From positions 1-8,427 of the forward strand of contig JANWHO010000204.1 of NCBI GenBank assembly GCA_025450375.1: DNA of 8,427 bases. The letters run 5' to 3'. The position numbers and the translations under genes are program-made. The notes beneath the pieces are model-generated. The model worked only from the letters and a program-made list of their open reading frames with translations. It did no database searches and was not told where the DNA came from. Of this stretch, positions 1-6,352 are shown piece after piece (positions within the stretch are counted from its first letter, which is position 1; every line of letters begins with the position of its first letter). This DNA is from Chloroflexota bacterium (GTDB taxonomy: Bacteria > Chloroflexota > UBA5177 > JANWHV01).

Positions 1-749
1 CCCAATCCGGCCTCCGGGCCTATCTGGCGATGGGGGGCGGGATCGCGACTCCAGAGGTGCTGGGCAGCCGCTCCACCGATCTGATCCCTGGGATCGGCGG
101 ATTGGAGGGGCGGCTGTTGCGGGCCGGGGACCGGGTTCCGGTCGGAGAACTCGAGGCATACGGGCCGGGGTACGCGCTGGCCCCGCCGCGTCCGAGCGCC
201 CCACCGCGGATCAGTCCGCGGGTGATCTGGGGACCTGAGGACGATTGGTTCAGCGAGGAGACACGGAGAACCTTTGTCGAGAGTACGTACCGGGTTTCCC
301 AGCGCGGCGACCGGACGGGCGTTCGCCTGGAGGGGGAGCCGCTCCGGCCGGCAACCGCGCGGAGCCTTGCATCCGAAGGCGCGGCGCCGGGGGCGATTCA
401 GATCCCGCCGGATGGACAGCCGATTGTGCTGCTGGCCGATAGCCGGGGGGTGGGCGGCTATCCCAAGATCGCGGTGGTGATCGAGGCCGACCTGGACAGC
501 TTCGCGCAAGCGGCGCCCGGTACCCCGGTGCGTTTCATGCCGGTCAGCGAGGAAGACGGGCGGCAGGCAACCCGCGCCTATCGCGAGGCGCTGATGACGC
601 GGTCGCTCGCGCCGGCGCCCGAATTGGCGGTGCGCTGCCTGCGTGAGGCGGACCCAGCGCGACCGCCGGCCGTGCCGTGCCCGCGGTCACTGGGCTGCCT
701 ACTCTCTGGCCGGTGTTCGGTGCTGAGCCTTGTGCCGGCCAGAGAGTAG
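1..749 (+). CDS. pxpC: Biotin-dependent carboxyltransferase family / 5-oxoprolinase subunit C (PxpC, KipA-like), 3' part
   Basis: The 5' end lies outside the window. The reading frame is already open at base 3 (QSGLRAYLAMGGG...), so the ATG at 30 is internal. Family landmarks follow in order: GLRAYLAMGGGI then EVLGSRSTD near the left edge, a SEG...GAIQIPPDGQPIVLLAD block at bases 393-456, GGYPKIAVVIEADL at 463-498, and AQAAPGTPVRF at 507-539. In known members this subunit works with PxpA and PxpB in ATP-dependent cleavage of 5-oxoproline; others are allophanate-hydrolase-like or KipA regulators. The usual DRQTTGGYPK is DSRGVGGYPK here, an unusual substitution. After YREAL the last 50 or so residues (Pro/Arg/Cys-rich) do not look like family sequence and run into an inverted repeat, so the tail may be a frameshift or readthrough extension. 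Family assignment is strong; the exact substrate is uncertain. Confidence 0.88.
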   Translation, partial: QSGLRAYLAMGGGIATPEVLGSRSTDLIPGIGGLEGRLLRAGDRVPVGELEAYGPGYALAPPRPSAPPRISPRVIWGPEDDWFSEETRRTFVESTYRVSQRGDRTGVRLEGEPLRPATARSLASEGAAPGAIQIPPDGQPIVLLADSRGVGGYPKIAVVIEADLDSFAQAAPGTPVRFMPVSEEDGRQATRAYREALMTRSLAPAPELAVRCLREADPARPPAVPCPRSLGCLLSGRCSVLSLVPARE

Positions 750-750
750 G
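698..750. terminator. Perfect 16-bp inverted repeat over the pxpC stop codon, candidate bidirectional terminator
   Basis: The left arm CCTACTCTCTGGCCGG (698-713) is exactly complementary to the right arm CCGGCCAGAGAGTAGG (735-750), with a 21-nt loop between. The right arm contains the TAG stop of the pxpC-like gene (747-749) and ends 9 bases before the stop of the convergent gene. The position between converging genes suits a shared transcription terminator, but no T-tract follows on either strand, so a canonical intrinsic terminator is not proven. It could also be a small palindromic repeat element inserted at the gene end. Confidence 0.55.
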
Positions 751-758
751 GCGATCGG

Positions 759-2567
759 TTACCGGATGACCGCGAAGCGCACATACACCGGACCAAGCAC
801 GGTGCCGGCGGGCAGATCAGCCTGGACGGAGATGCGAGCCGCCACTCGATGCGGCTTGTGGCCCTTATGGGCCGATGGTCGGTAGACCACGTTGAACGGG
901 TGGAGTGAGTGGCCGCGGCTATCCGCTCGATCAACAAAGCGCTGCGTCGAGCCGTCCTGATAGGTCAGCGTGTACGTAACCATCGCGCCCGCCGCCGAGA
1001 CGCTCGACACGATCTCGCAGCCGCGTTCGTTGGCGCCCTTCGTGTTTCCCGCGAGATCGCAGGGGCGGGAACGGCCGCCGACCACCGTTCTTGGGCTGTT
1101 ATGGATTACGAGGACTATCGGCGTCTGGGTCGGGGTCAAGCTCGGAGTCGGCGTGGACGTCGGCATACTGGTCGGATTAATGATTGGGGTGCTGGTGCTC
1201 GTCTCGGTGGCGGGCACGTTGGCCGCGGTGACGGGCACGCTGGTCGCGGTGGGGCTCGGCGTGAAAGTCATGGTTGGTACGTTGGTGGCCGTCGCGACTG
1301 GGGGTGGGGCCGGCGCCGTGACGCTCGTGCCGCCGCTGGCGCCCGTAATGGTCGCGCTTCCCGTGTCGGTCGCGGTGAGCGTTTGGATACCTACCGTCCT
1401 GAGGATGGTGACGAAGGCGCCCACGCCATTGGCTAAAGCGGCATCAGCGGGCAGTCCGGCCTGGGGGTCGCTACTGGTGAAATGCACCATGCCGCCGTAG
1501 CCGCCGGCTGTATTACCAAACTGATCCTGGGCGGTGACCGTGAAGTTGAAAGGCGCGCCGGACGTGGCGCTGGGCGGCGCGCTGACCATGAAGTGCGTGG
1601 CCGGCCCAGGCGTGACACTGATGGAACTGGTGGTCACCGTGATGCCACTGTTCCCCGTGTCGGTCGCGGTGAGGCTCTGGTTACCGGCGGTCTTGAGGGT
1701 AGCGCTAAAGGTGCCCACGCCATTGGTCAAGGTGGAATCCGCCGGCAGTCCGGCCTGGGGATCGCTACTGGTGAAGTGCACCGTACCGGCGTAGCAGCTG
1801 ACCGTAGCACCAAACTGATCCTGGGCGGTGAGCGTGAAGTTGAAGGCGACGCCGGCCGTGGCGTTCGTAGGGGTCCCTGTGATCGCGAAGTGCGTGGCTG
1901 CTCCGGGCGCGACGCTGATGCCGCCGCTACTGCCGGTGATGCTGGCGGTCACGGTGTCGGTCGTGGTGATTGTTTGATTGCCCGACGTCTTGAGGGTGGC
2001 GCTAAAGGTGCTCACGCCGTTGGTCAAGGTTGAGTCCGCCGGCAACACGGCCTGGGGGTCGCTACTGGTGAAATGCACGGTGCCTGCATAGCTGGTGTCC
2101 GTATACACAAACTGGTCGTTAGCGGTGACCGTGACGTTGAAGGCGGCGCCGGCCGTGGCATTGGAAGGCGCGCTCACCGCGAAGTGCGTGGCCGCGGCGG
2201 CCACGACACTGATGGAGCTGTCGGTCCCCGTAATGCTAGAGGTCACGGTGTCGGTGGCCGTGATCGTCTGGTTGCCCGACGTCTTGAGAGTGGCGCTGAA
2301 AGTGTGGAAGCCAGTATCGGCAAGGACAAAGGTGTAGGGCGTGGGCAACACGGCCTGTGGGTCGCTGCTGCTGAACTGCACCGTGCCGACATAACTGGAG
2401 TCCGAGGCAATGACCGTAACGAAGTAAGTGGCGCCAGCCGTGGCGTTAGGCGGCCCCGTGACCGTGAATTGGACAACCGGGGCGGCCAGGGCAGCATGTT
2501 CCCGCACGGGTATGATCCCCACAAGCGTAGCAATCATGGCAAGGATTAAGACCAATCGCCTCACCAT
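759..2567 (-). CDS. Secreted protein with four Ig-like repeats, Thr/Pro linker and C-terminal beta module
   Basis: The product is 602 residues. The start at 2567 (MVRRLVLILAMIA) gives a signal peptide (basic MVRR, hydrophobic core to about residue 20, likely cut after ALA at about 28) and has GGAGG 9 nt upstream. An in-frame ATG at 2756 also has a GGAGA and would add 63 residues, but buries the signal peptide. Residues 30-418 hold four tandem repeats of about 97 residues, each with an AGxxFN(V/F)TVTA-type strand, GTVHFTSSDPQA-LP and FSATLKT-GNQ. Residues 419-483 are a Thr/Pro/Ser-rich linker, as in many Chloroflexota surface proteins. Residues 484-602 form a separate module with two cysteines (503, 517; possible disulfide), VTYTLTYQDGSTQ, SRGHSLHPFNV and a final VRFAVIR strand. 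There is no membrane anchor or sorting motif. Function is unknown; a surface-exposed or extracellular structural or adhesive role is inferred only from architecture. Confidence 0.85.
   Translation of the reverse strand: MVRRLVLILAMIATLVGIIPVREHAALAAPVVQFTVTGPPNATAGATYFVTVIASDSSYVGTVQFSSSDPQAVLPTPYTFVLADTGFHTFSATLKTSGNQTITATDTVTSSITGTDSSISVVAAAATHFAVSAPSNATAGAAFNVTVTANDQFVYTDTSYAGTVHFTSSDPQAVLPADSTLTNGVSTFSATLKTSGNQTITTTDTVTASITGSSGGISVAPGAATHFAITGTPTNATAGVAFNFTLTAQDQFGATVSCYAGTVHFTSSDPQAGLPADSTLTNGVGTFSATLKTAGNQSLTATDTGNSGITVTTSSISVTPGPATHFMVSAPPSATSGAPFNFTVTAQDQFGNTAGGYGGMVHFTSSDPQAGLPADAALANGVGAFVTILRTVGIQTLTATDTGSATITGASGGTSVTAPAPPPVATATNVPTMTFTPSPTATSVPVTAANVPATETSTSTPIINPTSMPTSTPTPSLTPTQTPIVLVIHNSPRTVVGGRSRPCDLAGNTKGANERGCEIVSSVSAAGAMVTYTLTYQDGSTQRFVDRADSRGHSLHPFNVVYRPSAHKGHKPHRVAARISVQADLPAGTVLGPVYVRFAVIR
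1119..1313 (-). other. Thr/Pro/Ser-rich low-complexity linker in the secreted protein
   Basis: This segment encodes residues 419-483, dominated by Thr, Pro, Ser, Ala and Val (for example STPTPSLTPTQTP near its end). It separates the Ig-like array from the C-terminal module and has the composition of an extended, possibly O-glycosylated wall-spanning spacer. Glycosylation is inference only. Confidence 0.75.
1314..2480 (-). repeat. Four tandem Ig-like coding repeats of about 290-297 bp
   Basis: Read on the - strand, the units are about 2193-2480 (R1), 1899-2192 (R2), 1602-1898 (R3) and 1314-1601 (R4). All share SSDPQA(V/G)LP, and R2-R4 begin with ATHF. R2-R4 share LPAD..L.NGV in place of the longer PTPYTFVLADTGFHTF stretch of R1, so they look like later duplicates of one unit. 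R1 and R2 share SGNQTIT-TDTVT-SITG, so the array is mosaic. Repeats of this kind can change copy number by recombination. Confidence 0.85.
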
Positions 2568-2575
2568 GATAGTTC

Positions 2576-2580
2576 GCCTC
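2576..2580 (-). promoter_or_regulatory. Shine-Dalgarno site fixing the start of the Ig-like protein
   Basis: On the - strand GGAGG is followed by CGAACTATC and then ATG at 2567, a spacing of 9. Together with the signal peptide that begins there, it favours 2567 over the upstream in-frame ATG at 2756. Confidence 0.65.
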
Positions 2581-2788
2581 CGGAAGCTACCCGACCGAGG
2601 CAGCCGACCTTCACGGCCACCATGCCGGGGCGTAATCTCACCTGTTCGCGCACGTTCCCCCCCTTCCATTGCCATCCAGTTCATGCTCAAGCCACGCTCA
2701 AGTTTACGCTCTTTGTTGCTCTTGCGCCAGATCTTGCTCCACCAATTCAGGGTCATGTCATTCTCCGGCGCGGCCGAGAAGGCGAGCG

Positions 2789-2817
2789 TTGCATCTTAAG
2801 ATCCGGCATGCTAGATT
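2789..2817 (+). promoter_or_regulatory. Candidate + strand promoter for the five-gene operon
   Basis: TTGCAT (2789-2794) is 17 bp from TAGATT (2812-2817, four of six consensus bases). The -35 match is weak (TTG only). It overlaps the - strand candidate so that each -10 box covers part of the other's -35 box. If used, the leader to the ATG at 3110 is about 285 nt. Confidence 0.27.
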
Positions 2818-2821
2818 TCAA
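2793..2821 (-). promoter_or_regulatory. Candidate sigma70-type promoter for the Ig-like protein
   Basis: On the - strand TTGAAA (2821-2816, five of six consensus bases) lies exactly 17 bp from TAAGAT (2798-2793, four of six). The site sits in an AT-richer island within GC-rich DNA. Transcription would begin near 2786 and give a leader of about 220 nt before the ATG at 2567. This rests on consensus matching only. Confidence 0.4.
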
Positions 2822-3070
2822 TCAGTGGTCATCCGAGGGATCCGGGAAGGCGGGCGCGTTTCCTTACCTACCAATCAGCGGTTGCGTGCGGTGACACGTA
2901 GCCTGCCCACCCTGGACAGGAATTCATACTCGCCTGGCATGCGCCGTGGCGCTCCGAGCTAAGAGTGCGGGATGTGTCGTGCCGCTCAGGCGGCGCCCGT
3001 AGCGAGCAGTCTGTATTCCAGCCGCCGCGCGGTGGGTTCCCTGTCCATGCCCGGATTCCTGGAGTGCGCC

Positions 3071-3090
3071 CGAGCCGCGGACAAGGCTCG
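3071..3090 (+). other. Leader hairpin just upstream of the operon's first ribosome binding site
   Basis: CGAGCC (3071-3076) pairs with GGCTCG (3085-3090) around an 8-nt loop, GCGGACAA. It ends 8 bases before the ribosome binding site. There is no T-run, so it is not an intrinsic terminator. It may affect translation of the first gene or be incidental in GC-rich sequence. Confidence 0.35.
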
Positions 3091-3098
3091 GAACGATC

Positions 3099-3105
3099 AA
3101 GGAGG
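3099..3105 (+). promoter_or_regulatory. Strong Shine-Dalgarno for the PlsY-like gene
   Basis: AAGGAGG is followed by GGGC and ATG at 3110, a close spacing of 4 (5 to 7 if the pairing is taken from the overlapping G-run). It decides the start at 3110 over the in-frame ATGs at 2972 and 3047, which would add residues with no family similarity. Confidence 0.75.
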
Positions 3106-3109
3106 GGGC

Positions 3110-3826
3110 ATGCGGCACTCATTCTATCTTCCCCGGTCGCTGGGCGACCCCGCGCTCTGCCTAGGTGCGTATCTGTATGGCTCGCTCCCCTTCGTCTACC
3201 TGCTGGGGCATGCTCGCGGGGTCGATCTGCGCCGCCATGGCTCGGGCAACGTGGGCGGAGGCAACCTCTGGGCAGCGGCGGGGCCGTGGCGTGGGGTCAT
3301 CGGTTGGCTGTTCGACGCCTCCAAGGGCGCCTTGCCGGTCCTGGTTGGACGCTGGCTGCGCCGCTCCGCGCCGGCCAGCGAGGTGGCGGGCGCCTGTGGG
3401 CTGGCCGGGCAGTGCTGGCCGCTGTTCCCGCGCTTTGCTGGTGGCCGGGGAATCAGCGCGTTCGTCGGGGTAGCCGCCGCCATCGACCCCCTGGCCGCCT
3501 CCGCCGCGCTCACGGGGTTGGCCGGCGGCTCCCTCTGGCGGGTGGCGCCGATGCTGGGCGGCCACCGCCTGGGCGAGCGGATACGGGCCTCGCGCAGCAA
3601 ATCGGTCCCTCTCGGCTGCCTGCTTGGCGTCCTGGCCTTTCCAGCGGTCCGCGCCGCCCACGCCTGGCCGCGCGACCCTGTATCGCCGGCGCCGCTCCTG
3701 GTGGCGGCGTTGATCGTGGGACGCCGGTTAACCGCGCCTCTCCCCGATGACCACTCTCAGGGGCCGGCCCGCCGTCCGTCGGCGCTGCTTTATCGCCTGC
3801 TCTACGATCGGAACACCGCATGTTAA
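3110..3826 (+). CDS. PlsY-like glycerol-3-phosphate acyltransferase, divergent
   Basis: The product is a 238-residue membrane protein, slightly longer than typical PlsY (about 200). PlsY transfers an acyl group from acyl phosphate to sn-glycerol-3-phosphate, giving lysophosphatidate at the membrane. Visible landmarks: YGSLPFVYLLG (residues 23-33), the motif-1 loop DLRRHGSGNVGGGN (39-52), DASKG (69-73), and AGQCWPLFPRFAGGRG (99-114), matching the family's GH-x-FPVF-x-F-x-GGKG block. Deviations: the usual GATN is GGGN, the conserved His of that block is Gln101, and after the last hydrophobic segment the usual His...Asn motif (as in RHxDN) is missing, replaced by GRRLTAPLPDD. It is therefore probably a paralog with altered substrate or activity, so no symbol is given. 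It is first in the operon, and its stop overlaps the next start (ATGTTAA). Confidence 0.78.
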   Translation: MRHSFYLPRSLGDPALCLGAYLYGSLPFVYLLGHARGVDLRRHGSGNVGGGNLWAAAGPWRGVIGWLFDASKGALPVLVGRWLRRSAPASEVAGACGLAGQCWPLFPRFAGGRGISAFVGVAAAIDPLAASAALTGLAGGSLWRVAPMLGGHRLGERIRASRSKSVPLGCLLGVLAFPAVRAAHAWPRDPVSPAPLLVAALIVGRRLTAPLPDDHSQGPARRPSALLYRLLYDRNTAC

Positions 3827-4944
3827 CCGCATTCGCCCACGGGCCTGCCGTCGATGCGCCAAGCCGCATCTTGCTCTACGGCTTTTTGCCAATCGGGGAC
3901 GCCCTCTTCACGCTCCCCACCATCCAGGCCCTGCGCGATCGTTATCGAGGGGCCGAGATTGTCGCGCTGACCCATGGCGCGAGCGCGGCCATTTTCCGCT
4001 GCGTCCCAGCGATCGACGATGTGCAAGAGCTGCCGCCCCCCGCTGCCTGGCGGCGCGCGGGCCCACCGGTGGACGAGTTACGCCGCCTGCGGGATCATCG
4101 CTTCGACGTGGCGGTGGACTTCACCTCGCCCGCCTATAAATGGATAAGCCTGGTCTGCGGCATTCCCCGCCGCCTCTATATGAAGTTCGACCCGTTGTGG
4201 TGGCTCCTGCCCGGCCGGCATCGGCGGTGGCGCGCCACGCACGCGGCGGCCCATTACTACGGATGCGCGCGCGAGCTGGACCTGCCGCCCTGGACGGAGG
4301 TCAGCCACTCCCCACGGCTCCGCTTGTCGGCGAGCGCCCACCAGCACGCGCGGTCGTGGCTGAGACGGGGAGCCCTGGGGCACACTGGCCCGCTGGTGGC
4401 GCTTCATCCCGGCGGCGCCTGGCTGGGCGGGCGCAAACGCTGGCCGGCCGAACGCTTCGCCGCTCTCGCCGAAGACCTGGAACGCCGCTGGGACGCCCGT
4501 CTCCTGTTCGTTGGAGACCATCAGGATCGCGGCCTGGCCGCCCGGATCGGCGCCGGGCTCAGGCGACCGCCGCTCATGGCGGCCGGCGATGTATCCCTGC
4601 CGACCAGCCTCGCCTTGATCGCGGCGAGCGACCTCTTCATCGGCAACGACTCCGGACCGCTCCACGCGGCCGCCGCCCTGGGACGGCCGTATGTGGCTAT
4701 TTTCGGTCCCACCGTGGCGGCGAATTTCCGTCCCCTGGACCATGCTCCGGACCAGGGCATCCTGGTTCGGCCCGCCCACCCGTGCGGAGCGCCGCGGTAT
4801 TTCGTCGGTTCCCGTCCGGTCTGGTGGCGGGGGGACTGCTGCGCCCACGTCTGCGCCGCGCTGGCGGCGATCGACGTGGCAACCGTAACCGGAGCGGCGG
4901 ACCGGCTTCTCGCCCGCCGCCATGACCTTGAGGTGGTCGGATAG
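3820..4944 (+). CDS. GT9-family (heptosyltransferase-type) glycosyltransferase
   Basis: The product is 374 residues, a normal length for GT9 enzymes (WaaC/WaaF/RfaF-like), which move a sugar from a nucleotide-activated donor onto a lipid or glycan at the inner face of the membrane. Seen in order: GDALFTLPTIQALR (26-39), with Asp27 matching the proposed catalytic base of WaaC; HPGG...GRKRWPAERFAALAEDL (196-220), with Lys206 in the donor-phosphate region; and NDSGPLHAAAALGRP then IFGPT (276-298), with Asp277. A Cys-bearing tail (322, 340, 341, 345) is common in this family. The start overlaps the previous gene by 7 nt and has no clear Shine-Dalgarno, so coupled translation is likely. The donor sugar and acceptor cannot be read from sequence. 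Because the organism may lack LPS, a glycolipid or cell-wall glycan acceptor is as likely as a heptose core. Confidence 0.87.
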   Translation: MLTAFAHGPAVDAPSRILLYGFLPIGDALFTLPTIQALRDRYRGAEIVALTHGASAAIFRCVPAIDDVQELPPPAAWRRAGPPVDELRRLRDHRFDVAVDFTSPAYKWISLVCGIPRRLYMKFDPLWWLLPGRHRRWRATHAAAHYYGCARELDLPPWTEVSHSPRLRLSASAHQHARSWLRRGALGHTGPLVALHPGGAWLGGRKRWPAERFAALAEDLERRWDARLLFVGDHQDRGLAARIGAGLRRPPLMAAGDVSLPTSLALIAASDLFIGNDSGPLHAAAALGRPYVAIFGPTVAANFRPLDHAPDQGILVRPAHPCGAPRYFVGSRPVWWRGDCCAHVCAALAAIDVATVTGAADRLLARRHDLEVVG

Positions 4945-6352
4945 CCATGCAGTGGCTACGGTGAGGCTCCGAGGCGGCGATCGCGAGCGAACCGCGCGTG
5001 CTCATGAGGCCACACGGCGCCGCGCGGCGCGCCGCGGCCCGAGCCGTCGAGGCGCGGTGGATCCGGCTGGACCGCCCTGGAACCTGCCGTGGAGCTTCTG
5101 GCGTTGGGTACACGCGCTCGTGATCGTCCTCACCCTACTGGCGAGCGTGTACCTGGGCCGTTGGGTTCTGGGCGTCTTGTATTCTGCCGGGCATGTTGTG
5201 GCCATGTTCTTCTTTGCTTGGCTCTTACAGTTCTTCCTCACCCCCGCTGTCGACCGCGTGCAGCGGCTGGGCCTGTCGCGCCTGCTGGCGGTTTCCGGGC
5301 TCTACGCGGTGGTGGGTCTGGCGCTGACGGCGATCCTGGCGGTTGCGGCGCCGGCGGCCTACATCCAGGGTTTGCGGCTGGTGTCCGCGCTTTCCCAGTC
5401 CGCCACCTACGCGCCGATCACCAATGCCACCCTGGGAATAGAGCGGGTGCTGGTCCAGCACTTCCATGTGCCAAAGGCCCAGATCAGCAACTTCACCCGC
5501 GACTACAGCGTCAATTTGCAGCATGGAGCGATCAAGGCGGGGACGCAGCTTCAACATCTACTGAGCAGCCAATTCTCCTCGGGAGCGCTGAGTGGGAGTG
5601 TCACGAGCTTTCTCGGCTTCGTGGGCGCGCTCAACACGGCTCTGCTTGACTTTGTGATCGTGCTGATCCTGGCCTTTTATCTGACCCTGGACGGGCACCG
5701 GCTGGTGCGCGAGGCGCTCGCCTACTTCCCGCCCGCGACCAGTGAAGTGCTGGACGAGGTGCGCGTGATTGTCAACCGGAAGTTCGGCGGCTACGTGCGG
5801 GGCCAGCTCACGCTCTCCGCCTGCTATGGGGTTCTCACCTTCCTGGTGGTGACTGTCTTCGGCGTCCCCTATCCGGTGGTGGTCGCCATCTTCGCCGCGA
5901 TCATGATGCTGGTCCCGTTCATCGGCACCTTCCTGGCCATCATCCCGGCCCTGCTCGGCTATATGCTCGCCCACGCCACCGACCCGGCCTTCCCGTGGCC
6001 GGGCCTGGTGGTGCTCCTGTTGCTGCTGGGCGCGTTGCAGCACGTAGTGATCAATGTGATGGCGCCCCGCGTGATGGGCGGCGCGATGGGGATGCACCCA
6101 CTTACCGTGCTAGTGGGCTTGCTGCTCGGGGCCGAGGTGGCCGGCCTGTGGGGCGCGATCTTCGGGGCTCCCATCTTTGGCGTACTCCTGGACACCGCCG
6201 ATCTGTTCTACCGGCGGCTGCGGGCGCGCCGGGAGGGGAAGCCACCCACCAGTGGAGGGGGGAGCGTGCCAGTCCGGCCCGTGGACGAAGCACGCTCCGC
6301 GCGAGCTTCCAACGCCGTAAAGCTTGGCGGACCGCTGGGAGAGCGCGTGTGA
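4922..6352 (+). CDS. AI-2E/PerM-family membrane transporter (PF01594 type)
   Basis: The product is 476 residues. After an Arg-rich, probably disordered N-terminus (1-55) come hydrophobic segments at about 63-85, 90-107 and 120-147, a soluble region (148-230), and further segments at about 235-255, 300-347, 358-380 and 393-425. Family signatures: YVRGQLTLSACYG (291-303), PFIGTFLAIIPALL (332-345), HPLTVLVGLLLG (392-403) and GLWGAIFGAPI (408-418). Members have been linked to autoinducer-2 export or Na+/H+ exchange, but most have no proven substrate, so the AI-2 label should not be taken literally. The ATG at 4922 overlaps the previous gene by 23 nt and has no Shine-Dalgarno. An in-frame GTG at 5057, with GAGG 4 nt upstream, would give 431 residues and remove most of the Arg-rich stretch, and is a real alternative. 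Confidence 0.87.
   Translation: MTLRWSDSHAVATVRLRGGDRERTARAHEATRRRAARRGPSRRGAVDPAGPPWNLPWSFWRWVHALVIVLTLLASVYLGRWVLGVLYSAGHVVAMFFFAWLLQFFLTPAVDRVQRLGLSRLLAVSGLYAVVGLALTAILAVAAPAAYIQGLRLVSALSQSATYAPITNATLGIERVLVQHFHVPKAQISNFTRDYSVNLQHGAIKAGTQLQHLLSSQFSSGALSGSVTSFLGFVGALNTALLDFVIVLILAFYLTLDGHRLVREALAYFPPATSEVLDEVRVIVNRKFGGYVRGQLTLSACYGVLTFLVVTVFGVPYPVVVAIFAAIMMLVPFIGTFLAIIPALLGYMLAHATDPAFPWPGLVVLLLLLGALQHVVINVMAPRVMGGAMGMHPLTVLVGLLLGAEVAGLWGAIFGAPIFGVLLDTADLFYRRLRARREGKPPTSGGGSVPVRPVDEARSARASNAVKLGGPLGERV

Larger units (their letters stand above)
2568..3109. other. Divergent intergenic region, 542 bp, no convincing gene
   Basis: This spacer separates the - strand Ig-like protein from the + strand lipid operon. 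Short open frames cross it on both strands, but none shows a family motif, and those in frame with the flanking genes are only upstream extensions. It holds overlapping promoter candidates at 2789-2821, a 10-bp palindrome ATCTTAAGAT (2793-2802), a small GCCGC-TCAG-GCGGC hairpin (2981-2994), and a hairpin plus ribosome binding site just before 3110. I recognise no riboswitch or small RNA. Confidence 0.6.

Noticed and set aside
1314..2480. Regular repeats as a possible CRISPR array
   Set aside because: The units are about 290 bp, all coding and diverged; there are no short identical repeats with unique spacers.
1482..2549. Long + strand open frames (1482-2033, 2073-2549) opposite the Ig-like gene
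   Set aside because: They are antisense to the repeats, show the same periodicity, have no family motif and no ribosome binding site; the - strand frame has a signal peptide and clear Ig-like repeats.
2568..2786. Riboswitch (c-di-GMP-I or cobalamin type) in the leader of the Ig-like gene
   Set aside because: Fragments such as GGTGAGATTACGCCCCGGC look suggestive, but the conserved cores (for example GGGACGCAAA, or the cobalamin box with its pairing) are not present.
2972..3109. Upstream extension of the PlsY-like frame to 2972
   Set aside because: The extra residues have no membrane or PlsY features, and AAGGAGG sits directly before the ATG at 3110.
3161..3661. - strand open frames opposite the PlsY-like gene
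   Set aside because: Low-complexity Arg/Gly/Ala-rich translations with no motif; the + strand frame has PlsY landmarks.
4140..4925. Second + strand frame inside the GT9 gene
   Set aside because: Arg/Pro/Gly-rich shadow frame; the GT9 frame carries all family motifs over the same bases.
5995..6348. Upstream extension of the flippase-like frame to an ATG at 5995
   Set aside because: It lies inside the conserved end of the AI-2E-family gene and translates to low-complexity Gly/Arg sequence; GTG 6349 has a Shine-Dalgarno and a typical 4-nt overlap.
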